From Parerythrobacter_A sp963838735 (GTDB lineage: Bacteria > Pseudomonadota > Alphaproteobacteria > Sphingomonadales > Sphingomonadaceae): DNA of 64,000 nucleotides. This document shows positions 26,102 through 34,839 of the stretch, piece after piece (position 1 is the stretch's first letter; each line of letters begins with the position of its first letter). Location: the NCBI GenBank assembly GCA_963838735.1, contig CAWISG010000012.1, positions 103,446 through 167,445 of the forward strand, in the 5' to 3' direction. The notes beneath the pieces were generated by a model. That model was not told the DNA's origin, did not search any database, and saw nothing but the letters and a program-made list of their open reading frames with translations. Position numbers and translations under genes: made by a program.

Positions 26102-28338
26102 CGTGCTGTCCGGGCAATCCCTTGCTTTCTCCGGCTTAGCGACCGTTCGGTCACCACCCTGATGCGGTTGGAAGATAATGCTGTGCGCCTTAACTTCGGA
26201 TCACTCTCACCAACCAGAGCATTCCAACGTCGTCGCAATGTTTCCGCATCGGGCGCGATGACCCAGGTCCGGCCTGGCATGACCCCCGATCCGGAATCTC
26301 CGACCACGGCGTCCAGCGGCCAGAAATCGGCCCAGCTGCCGCCGCGTGCAGGCAGGAAAGGCGATTGCAAATTCGCCGAACATTCCGCCCACTCCCCTCC
26401 GGTCAGCGTGATCTTCGACAGTTCGGTAAACTTTTCCTCCCGCTTCCCCTTTGCAAGCGCGCGATAGCGCACCTTTGCGGGAACCGCTTCATCCGTGTCC
26501 GGCGAGCGCGAAGCCAGCACTATACAGACCGGTTGCTGCACACCCTGGAAAATACGGGTTGCGACATCGGGTTGATGCCCTTCCGGAGAACAATCGATAA
26601 TCCAGATGTCATCGCATTTCGCGCGCAAGTCCGCGCGCATCTTCTGAAATCCGGGACCGTTCAGGAAGCCTGACACCGTGATGTAGCACACGAGGCCATC
26701 CTGCGGCCCATCGGCACTGCCGCCTTGCTCGAAAACCTTCCACGTCGCCCAACGCCAGAAATAAACGTAAAGATTGCGCAGATGCTTGGTATGCGCGCCT
26801 ACGCCCCAGTCCGCAGGCGGCTGCCAATCGGCCAGCTTGGCGGACTCGTTTGCGCTTCCGCTCTCGATCCACCCGCCCTTGCCATTTGCTTTGTCCTTGT
26901 ATGGCGGATTGCCAATCACCACCGTAATCGGTGCCTCGCGCTTGACCTTGGCGGCGGCAAGGCGGGACTTGCTGATTTCCTTGTATATCCCTTGCCCCGT
27001 TTCGGTATCGGCGAACGGATCAGCCAGGGTGTCGGTCACGTAAAGCTGCGGCGTTCCCGTGGCTCCCAGTGTTTGCATTTCCGCCAGCAACCTCAATTGC
27101 GCCACCGCATAAGGGCCGAATTGCAGTTCGAAGCCGTAGAGCCGCTTTGCAGCCTCTGTAATCGCGCCGCCAACCGCGCCTGCCGTGTCGAAATGTTCGA
27201 CGGTTTCTGCGATGTTACGCAGTATGGCGAGCGGAAACGTGCCCGATCCAACCGCCGGATCGGCGATATGGACTTTCGGATCGGCAAGACCGCGCGCCAA
27301 GCCGTAGCGACCGGGCGCGCGCAGGGCCTCGTCGCACAGGCGCACCATGGCGCGAACCACCTCCGGCGGCGTGTAATACGATCCCGTCTTGCGGCGCAGC
27401 GCCTTGTCGTACACCTGCAGGAAGTTCTCGTAGAAATTGATCCACGCTTCGGGATCGCCCTTCGACACGTCTTCCCACGACACCTCGTCCAGAACGCGGG
27501 CGAGCGTCTTCAGCGCTGGACTGTTCCTAAGCGTTTGTTCCGTCAGCAGCCGCAACGCCGTGCCGATCAGGGTTGCGGACTGGGCCAACTCCTTCGCCGC
27601 ATCGTCGAGATCGGGCGTCAGGTCGATATCGCGGGACCGCGCCATCAACAGCCCGAACGTAACCGCCTGGGCGTAGCCATCGGCGAAGGTCGGATCGTCG
27701 GCGTCGGGGAACAGCAGCGCCCGCCAGTCCTCCTTGAGGCTTGCCAGCGCTGCGTTATCGATGGCAAGCTGCTCCAGCACCTCATCGCGCAGGAAACGAC
27801 AAAGACGAGCGGACGTCTCGGCCAGCTGTTCGGGGTTCTTCGGCGGGATCGGTTGCCACGTCAGGAAGTCGTTGATGAGCGGAAGAAGCGACGGCGGCGC
27901 ATCGAGTTTCTTGCCCGAATTTTCCACATTGCCCACCAGCCGGACGATTTCTCCGTCCCTTTCGCCATTGCGCCAAAGGCTGAAGGCGTTGCCATCGCAA
28001 TACAGCAGGTTGGGTAAAGACCTGAGCCGTTCCCATTGCTCCTTGTCATGCTTGTCGGTGAAGCTTTTCGGATCGGCTCCTTTTCCCGGAGCTTTGACTT
28101 CGATAAACCCGATCAGGGCATTATGCACTTCTACCGCATAATCCGGTCTCGTGCGAAGTTCGGCCAGCGACTTCTCTCCGGTCAGTACCAGGGCGTCTTT
28201 CGGCAACCCAATTATCTCGGAAAGACCGTGCAACAGGTTTTCGAGCGGTCCGCGTAACTGATCCTCCGGCTGGCCGCCGGCGGCAATCTTGGGCTTGGTT
28301 GCCGCACCGAATTCGCCCACAAGTTTCTGCACAGACAT
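26017..28338 (-). CDS. Type IIG/ISP-like restriction-modification enzyme, nuclease and methyltransferase part
   Basis: 773 codons from ATG 28338. The N-terminal 150 residues look like a PD-(D/E)XK nuclease: a conserved Glu in QPEDQLRGPLENLL, Asp in TRPDYAVEV and the E-x-K in GFIEVKAPGKG. A helical linker leads to the adenine methyltransferase domain with AdoMet motif I IADPAVGSGTFPLA and catalytic NPPY. No helicase domain is present, so it is a compact single-chain enzyme that methylates and probably cuts. The sense frame switches at about 26193; the last 60 or so residues of this frame are out of register. The complete gene would be about 1093 codons. No separate specificity or restriction subunit lies nearby. 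Confidence 0.85.
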   Translation of the reverse strand: MSVQKLVGEFGAATKPKIAAGGQPEDQLRGPLENLLHGLSEIIGLPKDALVLTGEKSLAELRTRPDYAVEVHNALIGFIEVKAPGKGADPKSFTDKHDKEQWERLRSLPNLLYCDGNAFSLWRNGERDGEIVRLVGNVENSGKKLDAPPSLLPLINDFLTWQPIPPKNPEQLAETSARLCRFLRDEVLEQLAIDNAALASLKEDWRALLFPDADDPTFADGYAQAVTFGLLMARSRDIDLTPDLDDAAKELAQSATLIGTALRLLTEQTLRNSPALKTLARVLDEVSWEDVSKGDPEAWINFYENFLQVYDKALRRKTGSYYTPPEVVRAMVRLCDEALRAPGRYGLARGLADPKVHIADPAVGSGTFPLAILRNIAETVEHFDTAGAVGGAITEAAKRLYGFELQFGPYAVAQLRLLAEMQTLGATGTPQLYVTDTLADPFADTETGQGIYKEISKSRLAAAKVKREAPITVVIGNPPYKDKANGKGGWIESGSANESAKLADWQPPADWGVGAHTKHLRNLYVYFWRWATWKVFEQGGSADGPQDGLVCYITVSGFLNGPGFQKMRADLRAKCDDIWIIDCSPEGHQPDVATRIFQGVQQPVCIVLASRSPDTDEAVPAKVRYRALAKGKREEKFTELSKITLTGGEWAECSANLQSPFLPARGGSWADFWPLDAVVGDSGSGVMPGRTWVIAPDAETLRRRWNALVGESDPKLRRTALSSNRIRVVTERSLSRRKQGIARTARCSVVNSNTACSTLKAMNRISRPKRSWP

Positions 28339-28426
28339 GGCTTGAACGACGCACCCCCATTGGAATACGTCACCGGTATCGCGCTTTGCGATCAATGCAA
28401 CGGCGTTGGCCAACATCGGAACACAA

Positions 28427-28714
28427 ATGGACCATTCTTCGACAGGACCGGCTCAGCTTGGCTTTGGTTTTGCAGAAGATAATCGGCAGGAAAGCTTTTT
28501 GCCAACTGCCGACGAAATACGCGAGGATGCTGCAGCGATCCTTGCCTCGGCGCGCGCGGTTACGGCGGACAATCTTTGGGACAGGCGCACCTATCGCTAC
28601 AACAAGGTGGTATTTCCGCAGATGACGCGCTGGCTACCCGACGAAGAGCGCGACCAGCTGTGTTTTGAATTTTTCGAAGAGCTTGAGCGGATTGAGCTTC
28701 TGATGGCTGCCTGA
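28427..28714 (+). CDS. Conserved alphaproteobacterial small protein of unknown function
   Basis: 95 residues from ATG 28427 (a TTG start seven codons upstream is possible). The sequence has no signal or membrane helix. The N-terminal third contains AQLGFGFAEDN and the middle reads PTADEIREDAAAILASARA, then FPQMTRWLPDEERDQLCFEF. I recall similar small proteins with a FPQM-WLP core in many alphaproteobacteria, without known function. It is divergent from the restriction-modification gene by only 88 bases. Confidence 0.75.
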   Translation: MDHSSTGPAQLGFGFAEDNRQESFLPTADEIREDAAAILASARAVTADNLWDRRTYRYNKVVFPQMTRWLPDEERDQLCFEFFEELERIELLMAA

Positions 28715-28885
28715 CGCCATTTTCCTACACCGGCTTTCGCTGCTAGCTTGATGCCATGCCCGTGCTCACACCTCGCCCATCTATCGTTCGCAGACGCTCC
28801 GAAAGGCCGCTCCTTTAGACACCGCTCCAGCATGAACCTCGTCAACTTGCACAAAACGCAACTTCGCCGGGCCGAACCGCTCTCT

Positions 28886-28909
28886 GGCCTAAACTTCCCT
28901 AAACTTCCG
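28886..28909 (+). repeat. 24-base dispersed repeat, copy A
   Basis: Two head-to-tail copies of CCTAAACTTC make up most of this element. The exact reverse complement of all 24 bases lies at 42036-42059. It ends 8 bases before the 3' end of the ZIP-like gene. Confidence 0.7.
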
Positions 28910-28917
28910 CGCGTCAT

Positions 28918-29670
28918 TCACCCCGTCAGCCACAGCTCGCCGATGACCAGTCCGGCATATACCACCGCGCCCAGCAGGAACGGCACGAAGCGGCTCTGGC
29001 GTTGTTCGGGGAGTTCCTCTTTCAGCACCACCAGCACGATGCCGCCGCCCACGAATGCAAACAGACAGCCGATGGCCAGTTCGGGCAGTTCCACCGCCGT
29101 TCCGGTGATCCACCCGCCCAATGTCGCCGCCACCAGCGCCCAGCGGCCCTCGTTGTCATATAGCTCGGGGTGGTCCGCCCGCGCGCCGAAGTCGGCCGTC
29201 ACGAAGTGCAGGATCATGGCGATGAAATAGGTCAGCAGGCCCAGCGTCGTCGCATCCTCGCGATGAGTGAGCAGATAGGAGATGACGAAGATGAGGAGCG
29301 AGCTGGCCCCGATATGCAGCCAGAACACGCCGGGTTCGGGCCGGTCGCGCCCCTCGGCGGCCATCCGCCCGTCGCGGCTGACCTTCAGTGCGCGTTCGAG
29401 GCCGTAGAACAGCACGAGGCCCCCCATCGCGAGGGTATAGACCAGGCTCTCGGCCAGCATCGCAGGCAGGCCGGTCGCCGCCTCGAACGTCGTGCCATGC
29501 GCGCCGATTTCGGGCATGATGTGCAGGAAGACATAGGCCACCGCGACACCGCCCGCGAAGCTCAGCCACGCGCTGCGCGGTTCGGCATCGAGGAAGCGCA
29601 GACGGCCCACGAACAGGTGGACCGCGCAGAACGCGGCGGCCATCGCGGCGGTGACGGCAAGGCCGGTCAC
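28918..29670 (-). CDS. ZIP-like integral membrane protein
   Basis: 250 residues with a GTG start. About seven hydrophobic helices are visible: LAVTAAMAAAFCAVHLFVG at the start, SFAGGVAVAYVFLHIMPEI, a cluster near residue 130 (IGASSLLIFVISYLLT), and a final pair. The motif HIMPE in the second helix and ELPELAIGCLFAFVGGGIVL late in the protein resemble the polar transmembrane motifs of ZIP metal transporters, but the classic HNFPEG/HEIPHE pair is not obvious. It may be a divergent ZIP member. It stands alone, with an SDR gene upstream. Confidence 0.75.
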   Translation of the reverse strand: MTGLAVTAAMAAAFCAVHLFVGRLRFLDAEPRSAWLSFAGGVAVAYVFLHIMPEIGAHGTTFEAATGLPAMLAESLVYTLAMGGLVLFYGLERALKVSRDGRMAAEGRDRPEPGVFWLHIGASSLLIFVISYLLTHREDATTLGLLTYFIAMILHFVTADFGARADHPELYDNEGRWALVAATLGGWITGTAVELPELAIGCLFAFVGGGIVLVVLKEELPEQRQSRFVPFLLGAVVYAGLVIGELWLTG

Positions 29671-29706
29671 GACGGGCTAGTCGCCACGGCAATCATGCTT
29701 GGGCCA

Positions 29707-30501
29707 TCAGGTTCGGGCCATCATGTTGGGCTGGCCGTTGCTGGCGTTGGTGCCGCCATCGACGGCAAGGTTCACGCCGGTGACGAACTGTGCGTCCTTG
29801 CTGGCAAGGAAGGCGACGGGACCGGCGATGTCCTCGGGCTCGCCGATGCGCCCCAGCGGGATGCGGTTCATGAAGGCTTTCATCATGTCGTCATTGTCCA
29901 TCATGCCCGCACTCATCTCGCTGCGCGTGATGGTGGGCAGCACGGCGTTGACGCGGATATTCTTGTGGCCGAGCTGAAGCGCCAGGCTGCGCGTCAGGTT
30001 GCTGACAGCGCCCTTGCTGGCATTGTAGACGGGCAGGATCCAGTCGCCGCCCACGCCGCTGAGGCTGGAGACGTTGATGATCGCCCCGCCCCCGTCGGCG
30101 CTACTCTTGGCAAGGTGCGGGATCGCGGCGCGGCAGAGGTAGAGGACGCCCTTGACGTTGATGCCCAGCACGCGGTCGATATCCTCGTCCGTCGCGTCGG
30201 TCAGCATGCCGAAAGTGCCGACGCCGGCATTATTGACCAGTACGTCGAGCGCGCCGAACCGGTCGACGGTCTTGTCGATGATTTCGGTGGCGAAGTCGGG
30301 TTTGGAGACATCGCCCGAAACGACCAGCGTGCGGTCCGTGTCGAGTGTTTTGGCGACCTTCTCACAGTCTTCCCGGCTGCGCGAATTGATGACGACGTTG
30401 GCACCCTCCTCGGCGAAGCGGCGGGCGATGCCCTCGCCGATGCCCCCGCTGGAGCCGGTGACGATGACGGTGTTGCCGGAGAAACGGGTGGATGCGGTCA
30501 T
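29707..30501 (-). CDS. Short-chain dehydrogenase/reductase, FabG-like
   Basis: 264 residues from ATG 30501. Cofactor motif VTGSSGGIGEGIAR near residue 15, NNAGVGTFG near residue 95, catalytic serine in INVSSLSGVGG and YNASKGAV with the catalytic tyrosine and lysine. The arginine after the second strand (VVINSRSRED) suggests NADP use. The substrate is not predictable; similar enzymes act on 3-oxoacyl thioesters, sugars and steroids. The open frame extends over 100 codons upstream but has no SDR similarity there. Confidence 0.93.
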   Translation of the reverse strand: MTASTRFSGNTVIVTGSSGGIGEGIARRFAEEGANVVINSRSREDCEKVAKTLDTDRTLVVSGDVSKPDFATEIIDKTVDRFGALDVLVNNAGVGTFGMLTDATDEDIDRVLGINVKGVLYLCRAAIPHLAKSSADGGGAIINVSSLSGVGGDWILPVYNASKGAVSNLTRSLALQLGHKNIRVNAVLPTITRSEMSAGMMDNDDMMKAFMNRIPLGRIGEPEDIAGPVAFLASKDAQFVTGVNLAVDGGTNASNGQPNMMART

Positions 30502-30589
30502 GGCGGGGCCTTTCGCTATGGGAAGATGGTGATGCAACGGGGCAGCGCGGGATTGGTGCCGGTTAGGATAGTGTTCAGCGCACGGCGCT

Positions 30590-31294
30590 ATGCCATTGCG
30601 GATGAAACGCACGGGTTTTTTAACCGCATTGCTCGCGCTGGCCGTCGCAGGATGCACGCTGGTGCCGCCTGCGCGTTCGCCGGATCGGCCGCCTGTCGCC
30701 ACGGCACCGCCACGCGTGCAATCAGGCGCACTTACGGGAAATGCGCGCAAGTGCCTGGCTGCGCTGGATGGGGCGGGTGTGCGGTTCAGCCCGCAGCGGG
30801 ACCAGTATTTCGGGCTGGGCTGTTCGATGGTCAATGCGGTGCGGGTCCAACGGATGCCCGGAGACAGCGGAGACTTCGCGGTCGGCAATCTCGGGCCGGT
30901 CGCCTGCCCTGCCGCGCGGGCCTTGGCGGCATGGGTGCGCTACGGCGTGGACCGGGCGGCACGGCAGCATCTCGGGGCCACGCTGGTGCGGGTCGAAACG
31001 ATGGGCAGCTATGCATGTCGCGATGTCGGATCTTCCGGAAGACGCTCCGCCCATGCGCGTGCCGAAGCGATCGATGTGGCCGGCTTTGTCTTCGCCGACG
31101 GGCGACGCGTCTCGGTACTGGGCGACTGGGACGGAGGCGATGCCCGCGAACGGCGCTTTCTGCGCGCGGTTCAGGCGAGTGCATGCAAGCGGTTCGCCAC
31201 CGTACTCGGCCCGGATTACAACGCCGCCCACCGCGACCACTTCCATCTGGAGATTAGCGGGTCCGGTACCGGTCGCCGCAGCTTCTGCCGCTAG
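30590..31294 (+). CDS. Extensin-like C-terminal domain lipoprotein
   Basis: 234 residues from ATG 30590; an internal ATG at 30602 is equally possible. A lipoprotein signal with lipobox LAVAGC is followed by a proline-rich spacer and the extensin-like C-terminal domain: CLAALDGAGVRFSP, VRVETMGSYACRD, SAHARAEAIDVAGFVFADGR and the end HRDHFHLEISG. The histidine/aspartate pattern resembles peptidases of the D-Ala-D-Ala carboxypeptidase fold, suggesting an envelope or peptidoglycan role, which is inference. It is divergent from the SDR gene. Confidence 0.88.
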   Translation: MPLRMKRTGFLTALLALAVAGCTLVPPARSPDRPPVATAPPRVQSGALTGNARKCLAALDGAGVRFSPQRDQYFGLGCSMVNAVRVQRMPGDSGDFAVGNLGPVACPAARALAAWVRYGVDRAARQHLGATLVRVETMGSYACRDVGSSGRRSAHARAEAIDVAGFVFADGRRVSVLGDWDGGDARERRFLRAVQASACKRFATVLGPDYNAAHRDHFHLEISGSGTGRRSFCR

Positions 31295-31423
31295 TCACGC
31301 GGCGCCTTCGATACCGCCTTCGGTTGGGCGGTCCTGCGCTACGATCAAGCCCTGCCGCGGACAGACCGAGCGGAACTCCGCGTAGGTTTCATAAACTTCC
31401 GAAATAAGACAATGACCTAAAAG
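31295..31423 (-). pseudogene. Remnant of a receiver domain
   Basis: The minus frame SEVYETYAEFRSVCPRQGL then IVAQDRPTEGGIEGAA and stop lines up with the intact regulator just upstream (VEVYHDISELIECRPSQGV, IVASDDPSCGGI): EVY, the GLIVA/GVIVA strand, D-P and GGI all match. Only about 40 residues remain, with no credible start and no HTH domain. It looks like the leftover of a second FixJ-type regulator gene or of a tandem duplication. Confidence 0.55.
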
Positions 31424-31440
31424 TGATGTCTTGTCATTGT
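31409..31440 (-). terminator. Possible terminator after the FixJ-type regulator
   Basis: ACAATGAC and GTCATTGT form a perfect 8-base inverted repeat around 16 bases; on the minus strand it is followed by CTTATTTC, 46 bases after the regulator stop. A competing pair, AAGACA/TGTCTT, overlaps it. Confidence 0.4.
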
Positions 31441-31485
31441 GATGTAATGAACAAGGATATGCAAAAGAGTGCAGTATTGCGGTGT

Positions 31486-32100
31486 TTAAACGCGCTGGTC
31501 CCATTGTGCTGTCAACGACAATCGCACAGCATCAGCGGCATGGCTCGCGTCCAGCTTCGCCATCATGTTGGCGCGGTGTATCTCGACGGTACGCGGGCTG
31601 ATGCCGAGATCGCGCGCAATCGCCTTGTTGGTGTGTCCCGAGGCCAGCAGGTCGAGCACCTCGCGCTCGCGGCGCGACAGGCCGGATATACGATCGCGTG
31701 CCTCGAACATGCTCTGTCGCGCCTCGGCAAAATGGCGCGCTTCCACGGCGATGGCGTTTAGCGAGCGACTGAATACCGCCGGATCGAGCGGCGTGGCCAG
31801 ATAGTCCAGCGCGCCGGACTTCATCGCCTGCACTGTTCGGGCCACACAGGGTTGCGGCGCAACGGCAATCACCGGCAGCGAGACTTGCGCGCGCGCCAAT
31901 ATTTGAATGATGTTCGTGATGCCGCCACAAGAGGGATCGTCGGACGCCACGATAACACCCTGCGACGGCCTGCATTCGATCAGTTCGGAAATGTCGTGAT
32001 AGACCTCGACATGGTGTCCCAACCGCAAGACCATCTGCACGAATGCAGCACGGTCGCGCGATGACGAATTAAGGTAATGTATTGTCAGGCGATGTTTCAT
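31486..32100 (-). CDS. FixJ/LuxR-type response regulator with an atypical receiver
   Basis: 204 residues. The C-terminal domain is a clear LuxR-type helix-turn-helix: LSRREREVLDLLASGHTNKA then IARDLGISPRTVEIHRANMM. The N-terminal 120 residues have a receiver fold outline (SLPVIAVAP, TVQAMKSGALDYLATPLDP), but the usual phospho-acceptor site reads VIVASDDPS instead of a single aspartate before a hydrophobic/proline turn, and the conserved lysine of the K-P motif is replaced by threonine (ATPLDP). It may therefore work without phosphorylation. No histidine kinase is adjacent. A decayed relative lies downstream. Confidence 0.88.
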   Translation of the reverse strand: MKHRLTIHYLNSSSRDRAAFVQMVLRLGHHVEVYHDISELIECRPSQGVIVASDDPSCGGITNIIQILARAQVSLPVIAVAPQPCVARTVQAMKSGALDYLATPLDPAVFSRSLNAIAVEARHFAEARQSMFEARDRISGLSRREREVLDLLASGHTNKAIARDLGISPRTVEIHRANMMAKLDASHAADAVRLSLTAQWDQRV

Positions 32101-32257
32101 GCCTGCCGATGTGACGCACTACGCAGATTTGCATAATCCGTAACAATACTTGTTTTGGACCTGTTTTCGGGTGCTGTGTATTATATACTTGACCGAACCG
32201 CCATTGAGTTCAGTCCGATATGGACCAACAAACAGGTCGCCAAATCGCCGACCGCGT

Positions 32258-33010
32258 TCAATCGTCCGTTTTGCTGTAGAAGCTATAGTCCGGCAACGAG
32301 TGGAACGCGGTGCGCAGGGCATCGCCCCAGCTTGACGAAATCGCTTCGAAGTAGGTGTCGTCCGCTGTGATACGTCGTTCGAATGTCGGTGCCAGATCGT
32401 CTTTTCCGATCACCATCATGTCCAGCGGCAGGCCGACCGATAGATTGGCTTTCAAGGTGGAATCGAATGATACCATCAGCAACTTCACCGCATCCTCGAA
32501 GCTCATAGTACGGTCGTATCCGCGCAGGATGATCGGGCGGCCATATTTGGTTTCGCCAATCTGGAAGAACGGTGTGTCGAGACTGGCTTCGATGAAATTG
32601 CCTTCGGGGTAGATCATGAACAGGCGCGGTTCCATGCTGTCGATCTGTCCGGCCAGGATGATCGTGGCGGTGAAACGTCCCTTGCTGCCTGGCGCGTTGG
32701 CGGCCTGTCGTTCCTGGATCGTCTTGCGCAGCAGGCGACCGATCTCGGTTGCCACCTTGAACATGGTCGGTGCTTCCAGCAGCGAGTTCTCACGGTCTTC
32801 CGGGGCCTTGCTGCGTTCTTCCAGCTGGCTGATGACCGATTGCGTGGTGGCAAGGTTGCCCGCCGTCATCACCGCCAGCATCCTGTTCCCCTCGACATGC
32901 CAGTGGTGCATCTTCTTGAAAACACTGATGTTATCGACGCCTGAATTGGTGCGGGTGTCGCTCATCAGGACAAGGCCCTTATCGACCATCATGCCGACGC
33001 AATATGTCAT
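32258..33010 (-). CDS. Anbu, ancestral beta-subunit proteasome-like peptidase
   Basis: 250 residues. After removal of Met1 the new N-terminal residue would be Thr, the expected nucleophile of the Ntn-hydrolase fold. The opening TYCVGMMVDKGLVLMSDTRT carries the aspartate/arginine pattern of proteasome beta-type proteins, and the stretch HVEGNRMLAVMTAGNLATTQ is typical of Anbu. Known Anbu assemblies form open helical-ring structures, and reported protease activity is weak or absent. It is the last of four packed genes (ATP-grasp, alpha-E, transglutaminase-like, Anbu), a linkage already known in proteobacteria. The 50-base gap before it may hold an additional signal. Confidence 0.94.
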   Translation of the reverse strand: MTYCVGMMVDKGLVLMSDTRTNSGVDNISVFKKMHHWHVEGNRMLAVMTAGNLATTQSVISQLEERSKAPEDRENSLLEAPTMFKVATEIGRLLRKTIQERQAANAPGSKGRFTATIILAGQIDSMEPRLFMIYPEGNFIEASLDTPFFQIGETKYGRPIILRGYDRTMSFEDAVKLLMVSFDSTLKANLSVGLPLDMMVIGKDDLAPTFERRITADDTYFEAISSSWGDALRTAFHSLPDYSFYSKTDD

Positions 33011-33060
33011 CGTGTGTTTCCTGTTGGTTGGACGCTGCCGGCTCGTCGGCAGCGCCGGAT

Positions 33061-33876
33061 TTACTGTTGGGGCTGTTGCTGTTCGACCGACACATCGACC
33101 GTCAGGTCCTCGGACGCCGTGCCGAAACTGATGCCAGTGACGGGTGCCGCATCGCGATAGTCGAGGCCGGTGGCAACGCGAACATAGCGCGGGTCGGGGC
33201 TAATGCCGTTCGAGATGTCGAAACCGACCCAGCCGAGCCCGTCGACATGCGCTTCGGCCCAAGCGTGCGTTGCCTCCTGGTCGATGCGGTCATTCATCAT
33301 CAGGTAGCCGCTGACATAGCGGGCGGGGACGTCGTGCTGGCGGGCCAGCCCGATGAAGATGTGCGCATGGTCCTGACAGACGCCCTTGCCCAACGTCACC
33401 GCCTCTTCCGCTGTGGTCTTCGCACCGGTTTCACCGGTGCGGTACTCCACCTTGTCGGCTATGCGCCGGGACAGGGCGTGCAGGAAGGCCAAACGGTCAC
33501 CCTTCTCCGGCTTAATATCCGCAACCATGGCGCGCACGTTTTCCCCTGGCCTGGTTAGCGGTGTCTGGCCGAGGAAGGCCCATAGCGGCAGATGGCCCGA
33601 ATGCGCGCCAATCACACCGGCGTTGTCCTCGGTATCGACAACGCCTTCGCATTTCACCACGACTTCGGTGACGCCGCTGTCGACATTGACGAGGGTGACC
33701 GAATTGAAATGCTGGTCGTCGTAGGAAAACTCGGCGGTCGCGTTCTCGTAGGCCATGTTCCATTCGACGATGGACTGCCCCTGCGTTTCCTTCGGCGTGA
33801 GGCGCAAGCGTTGCAGCGCATGGACCACCGGCTCGCTGAAGCGGTATTTCGTGGTGTGGCATATGGAAAGTCGCAT
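33061..33876 (-). CDS. Transglutaminase-like peptidase of the Anbu operon
   Basis: 271 residues. An N-terminal beta domain (MRLSICHTTKYRFSEPV, QRLRLTPKETQGQ) is followed by the transglutaminase core with catalytic cysteine in LGKGVCQDHAHIFIGLAR, histidine in ATHAWAEAHVDGLGWVGFD and aspartate in FDISNG. No signal peptide, so it is likely cytoplasmic. In this gene cluster such proteins have been proposed to act as peptidases or ligation-reversing enzymes on peptides made by the neighbouring ATP-grasp protein. It begins 5 bases after alpha-E. Confidence 0.94.
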   Translation of the reverse strand: MRLSICHTTKYRFSEPVVHALQRLRLTPKETQGQSIVEWNMAYENATAEFSYDDQHFNSVTLVNVDSGVTEVVVKCEGVVDTEDNAGVIGAHSGHLPLWAFLGQTPLTRPGENVRAMVADIKPEKGDRLAFLHALSRRIADKVEYRTGETGAKTTAEEAVTLGKGVCQDHAHIFIGLARQHDVPARYVSGYLMMNDRIDQEATHAWAEAHVDGLGWVGFDISNGISPDPRYVRVATGLDYRDAAPVTGISFGTASEDLTVDVSVEQQQPQQ

Positions 33877-33881
33877 GGATG

Positions 33882-34826
33882 TTACCTGACGAACCGATAG
33901 TCTTCGGCGATGGCGGCCGCGATGGCGGAATTCGTGCCGATGAAATCCAGCAGGAACTCGTGCAGGCCCTGCTCGAACACTTGGTCTATACTGATATCGG
34001 CCATCCGCATGTCGGACTGCCGCATTAGCGCATTGCAGCTTGCCTCGCGCCCGTGCATGCGCGCAAGCGCGGCAATTTCGTCGCGCAGGCTGGAATGGCA
34101 GAAGGCGAGGCTGCGCGGGAAGCGTTCGTCCAGCACGAGGAATTCCACGATGCCGCGCGCCGTGATCTCACCTGCATTGAGCGAGCTGAAACCGCTCTCC
34201 CCGGAGACGGAGCGCAGCAGATTGTCCCACTGGCCGCGATCCATGTTGGACCCGACATAGGACAACGACGGCAGCAGCAGATAGTATTTCATGTCCAGCA
34301 TCCGCGCCACGCTGTCAGCCCGTTCGATGAACGTGCCCGCGCGCGCGAAGTGGAACCCTTCATTGCGCAGCAGCGTGCCGGTCATTGCGCCATGCGCCAG
34401 CGTGCCCGTCCGCCGGACCATCGCCACGACTTCGCCGACGCTGCCTTGCCCGACATCCTCCGATAACGCGTCACGCAAGGCCATCCAGCTTTCATTGATG
34501 ACTTCCCACAATTCTCCGGAAATCACGCTGCGGACAGCGCGCGCATTGGTGCGCACATCCTCTATCATGGCCAGCACGCTTTCCGGGTTGGATTTGCCAT
34601 GCAGCACGAAGTTCCAGACGTTCGTGCCGATGTAGTCGTCGTGTTCCTTCTCGTACGCCGACGCCAGACCGATGGCAGCGATGACGGAGCGCCACTCCGC
34701 CTCCGCCGTTTCCAGGTCGCGTGTGACGGCCATTCGCAGTCCGGCATCGAGCATGCGCGCGGTATTCTCCGCCCGTTCGAGGTAGCGGAACATCCAGAAC
34801 AGGCGATTGGCGGTGCGGCCGAGCAT
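33882..34826 (-). CDS. Alpha-E domain protein
   Basis: 314 residues, all alpha-helical. The opening MLGRTANRLFWMFRYLERAE and the later AGTFIERADSVARMLDMKYY with repeated E-R-A-D motifs are the signature of the alpha-E (DUF403) family. No enzyme motif is known for it. It is almost always encoded next to a circularly permuted ATP-grasp protein, as here (13 bases downstream), and is presumed to be its partner or regulator. Confidence 0.94.
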   Translation of the reverse strand: MLGRTANRLFWMFRYLERAENTARMLDAGLRMAVTRDLETAEAEWRSVIAAIGLASAYEKEHDDYIGTNVWNFVLHGKSNPESVLAMIEDVRTNARAVRSVISGELWEVINESWMALRDALSEDVGQGSVGEVVAMVRRTGTLAHGAMTGTLLRNEGFHFARAGTFIERADSVARMLDMKYYLLLPSLSYVGSNMDRGQWDNLLRSVSGESGFSSLNAGEITARGIVEFLVLDERFPRSLAFCHSSLRDEIAALARMHGREASCNALMRQSDMRMADISIDQVFEQGLHEFLLDFIGTNSAIAAAIAEDYRFVR

Positions 34827-34839
34827 CAGCGGGCGTCCT

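Noticed and set aside
29170..31257. 695-codon plus-strand frame across the ZIP-like, SDR and extensin genes
   Set aside because: Runs over three well-supported genes and has no recognisable domain.
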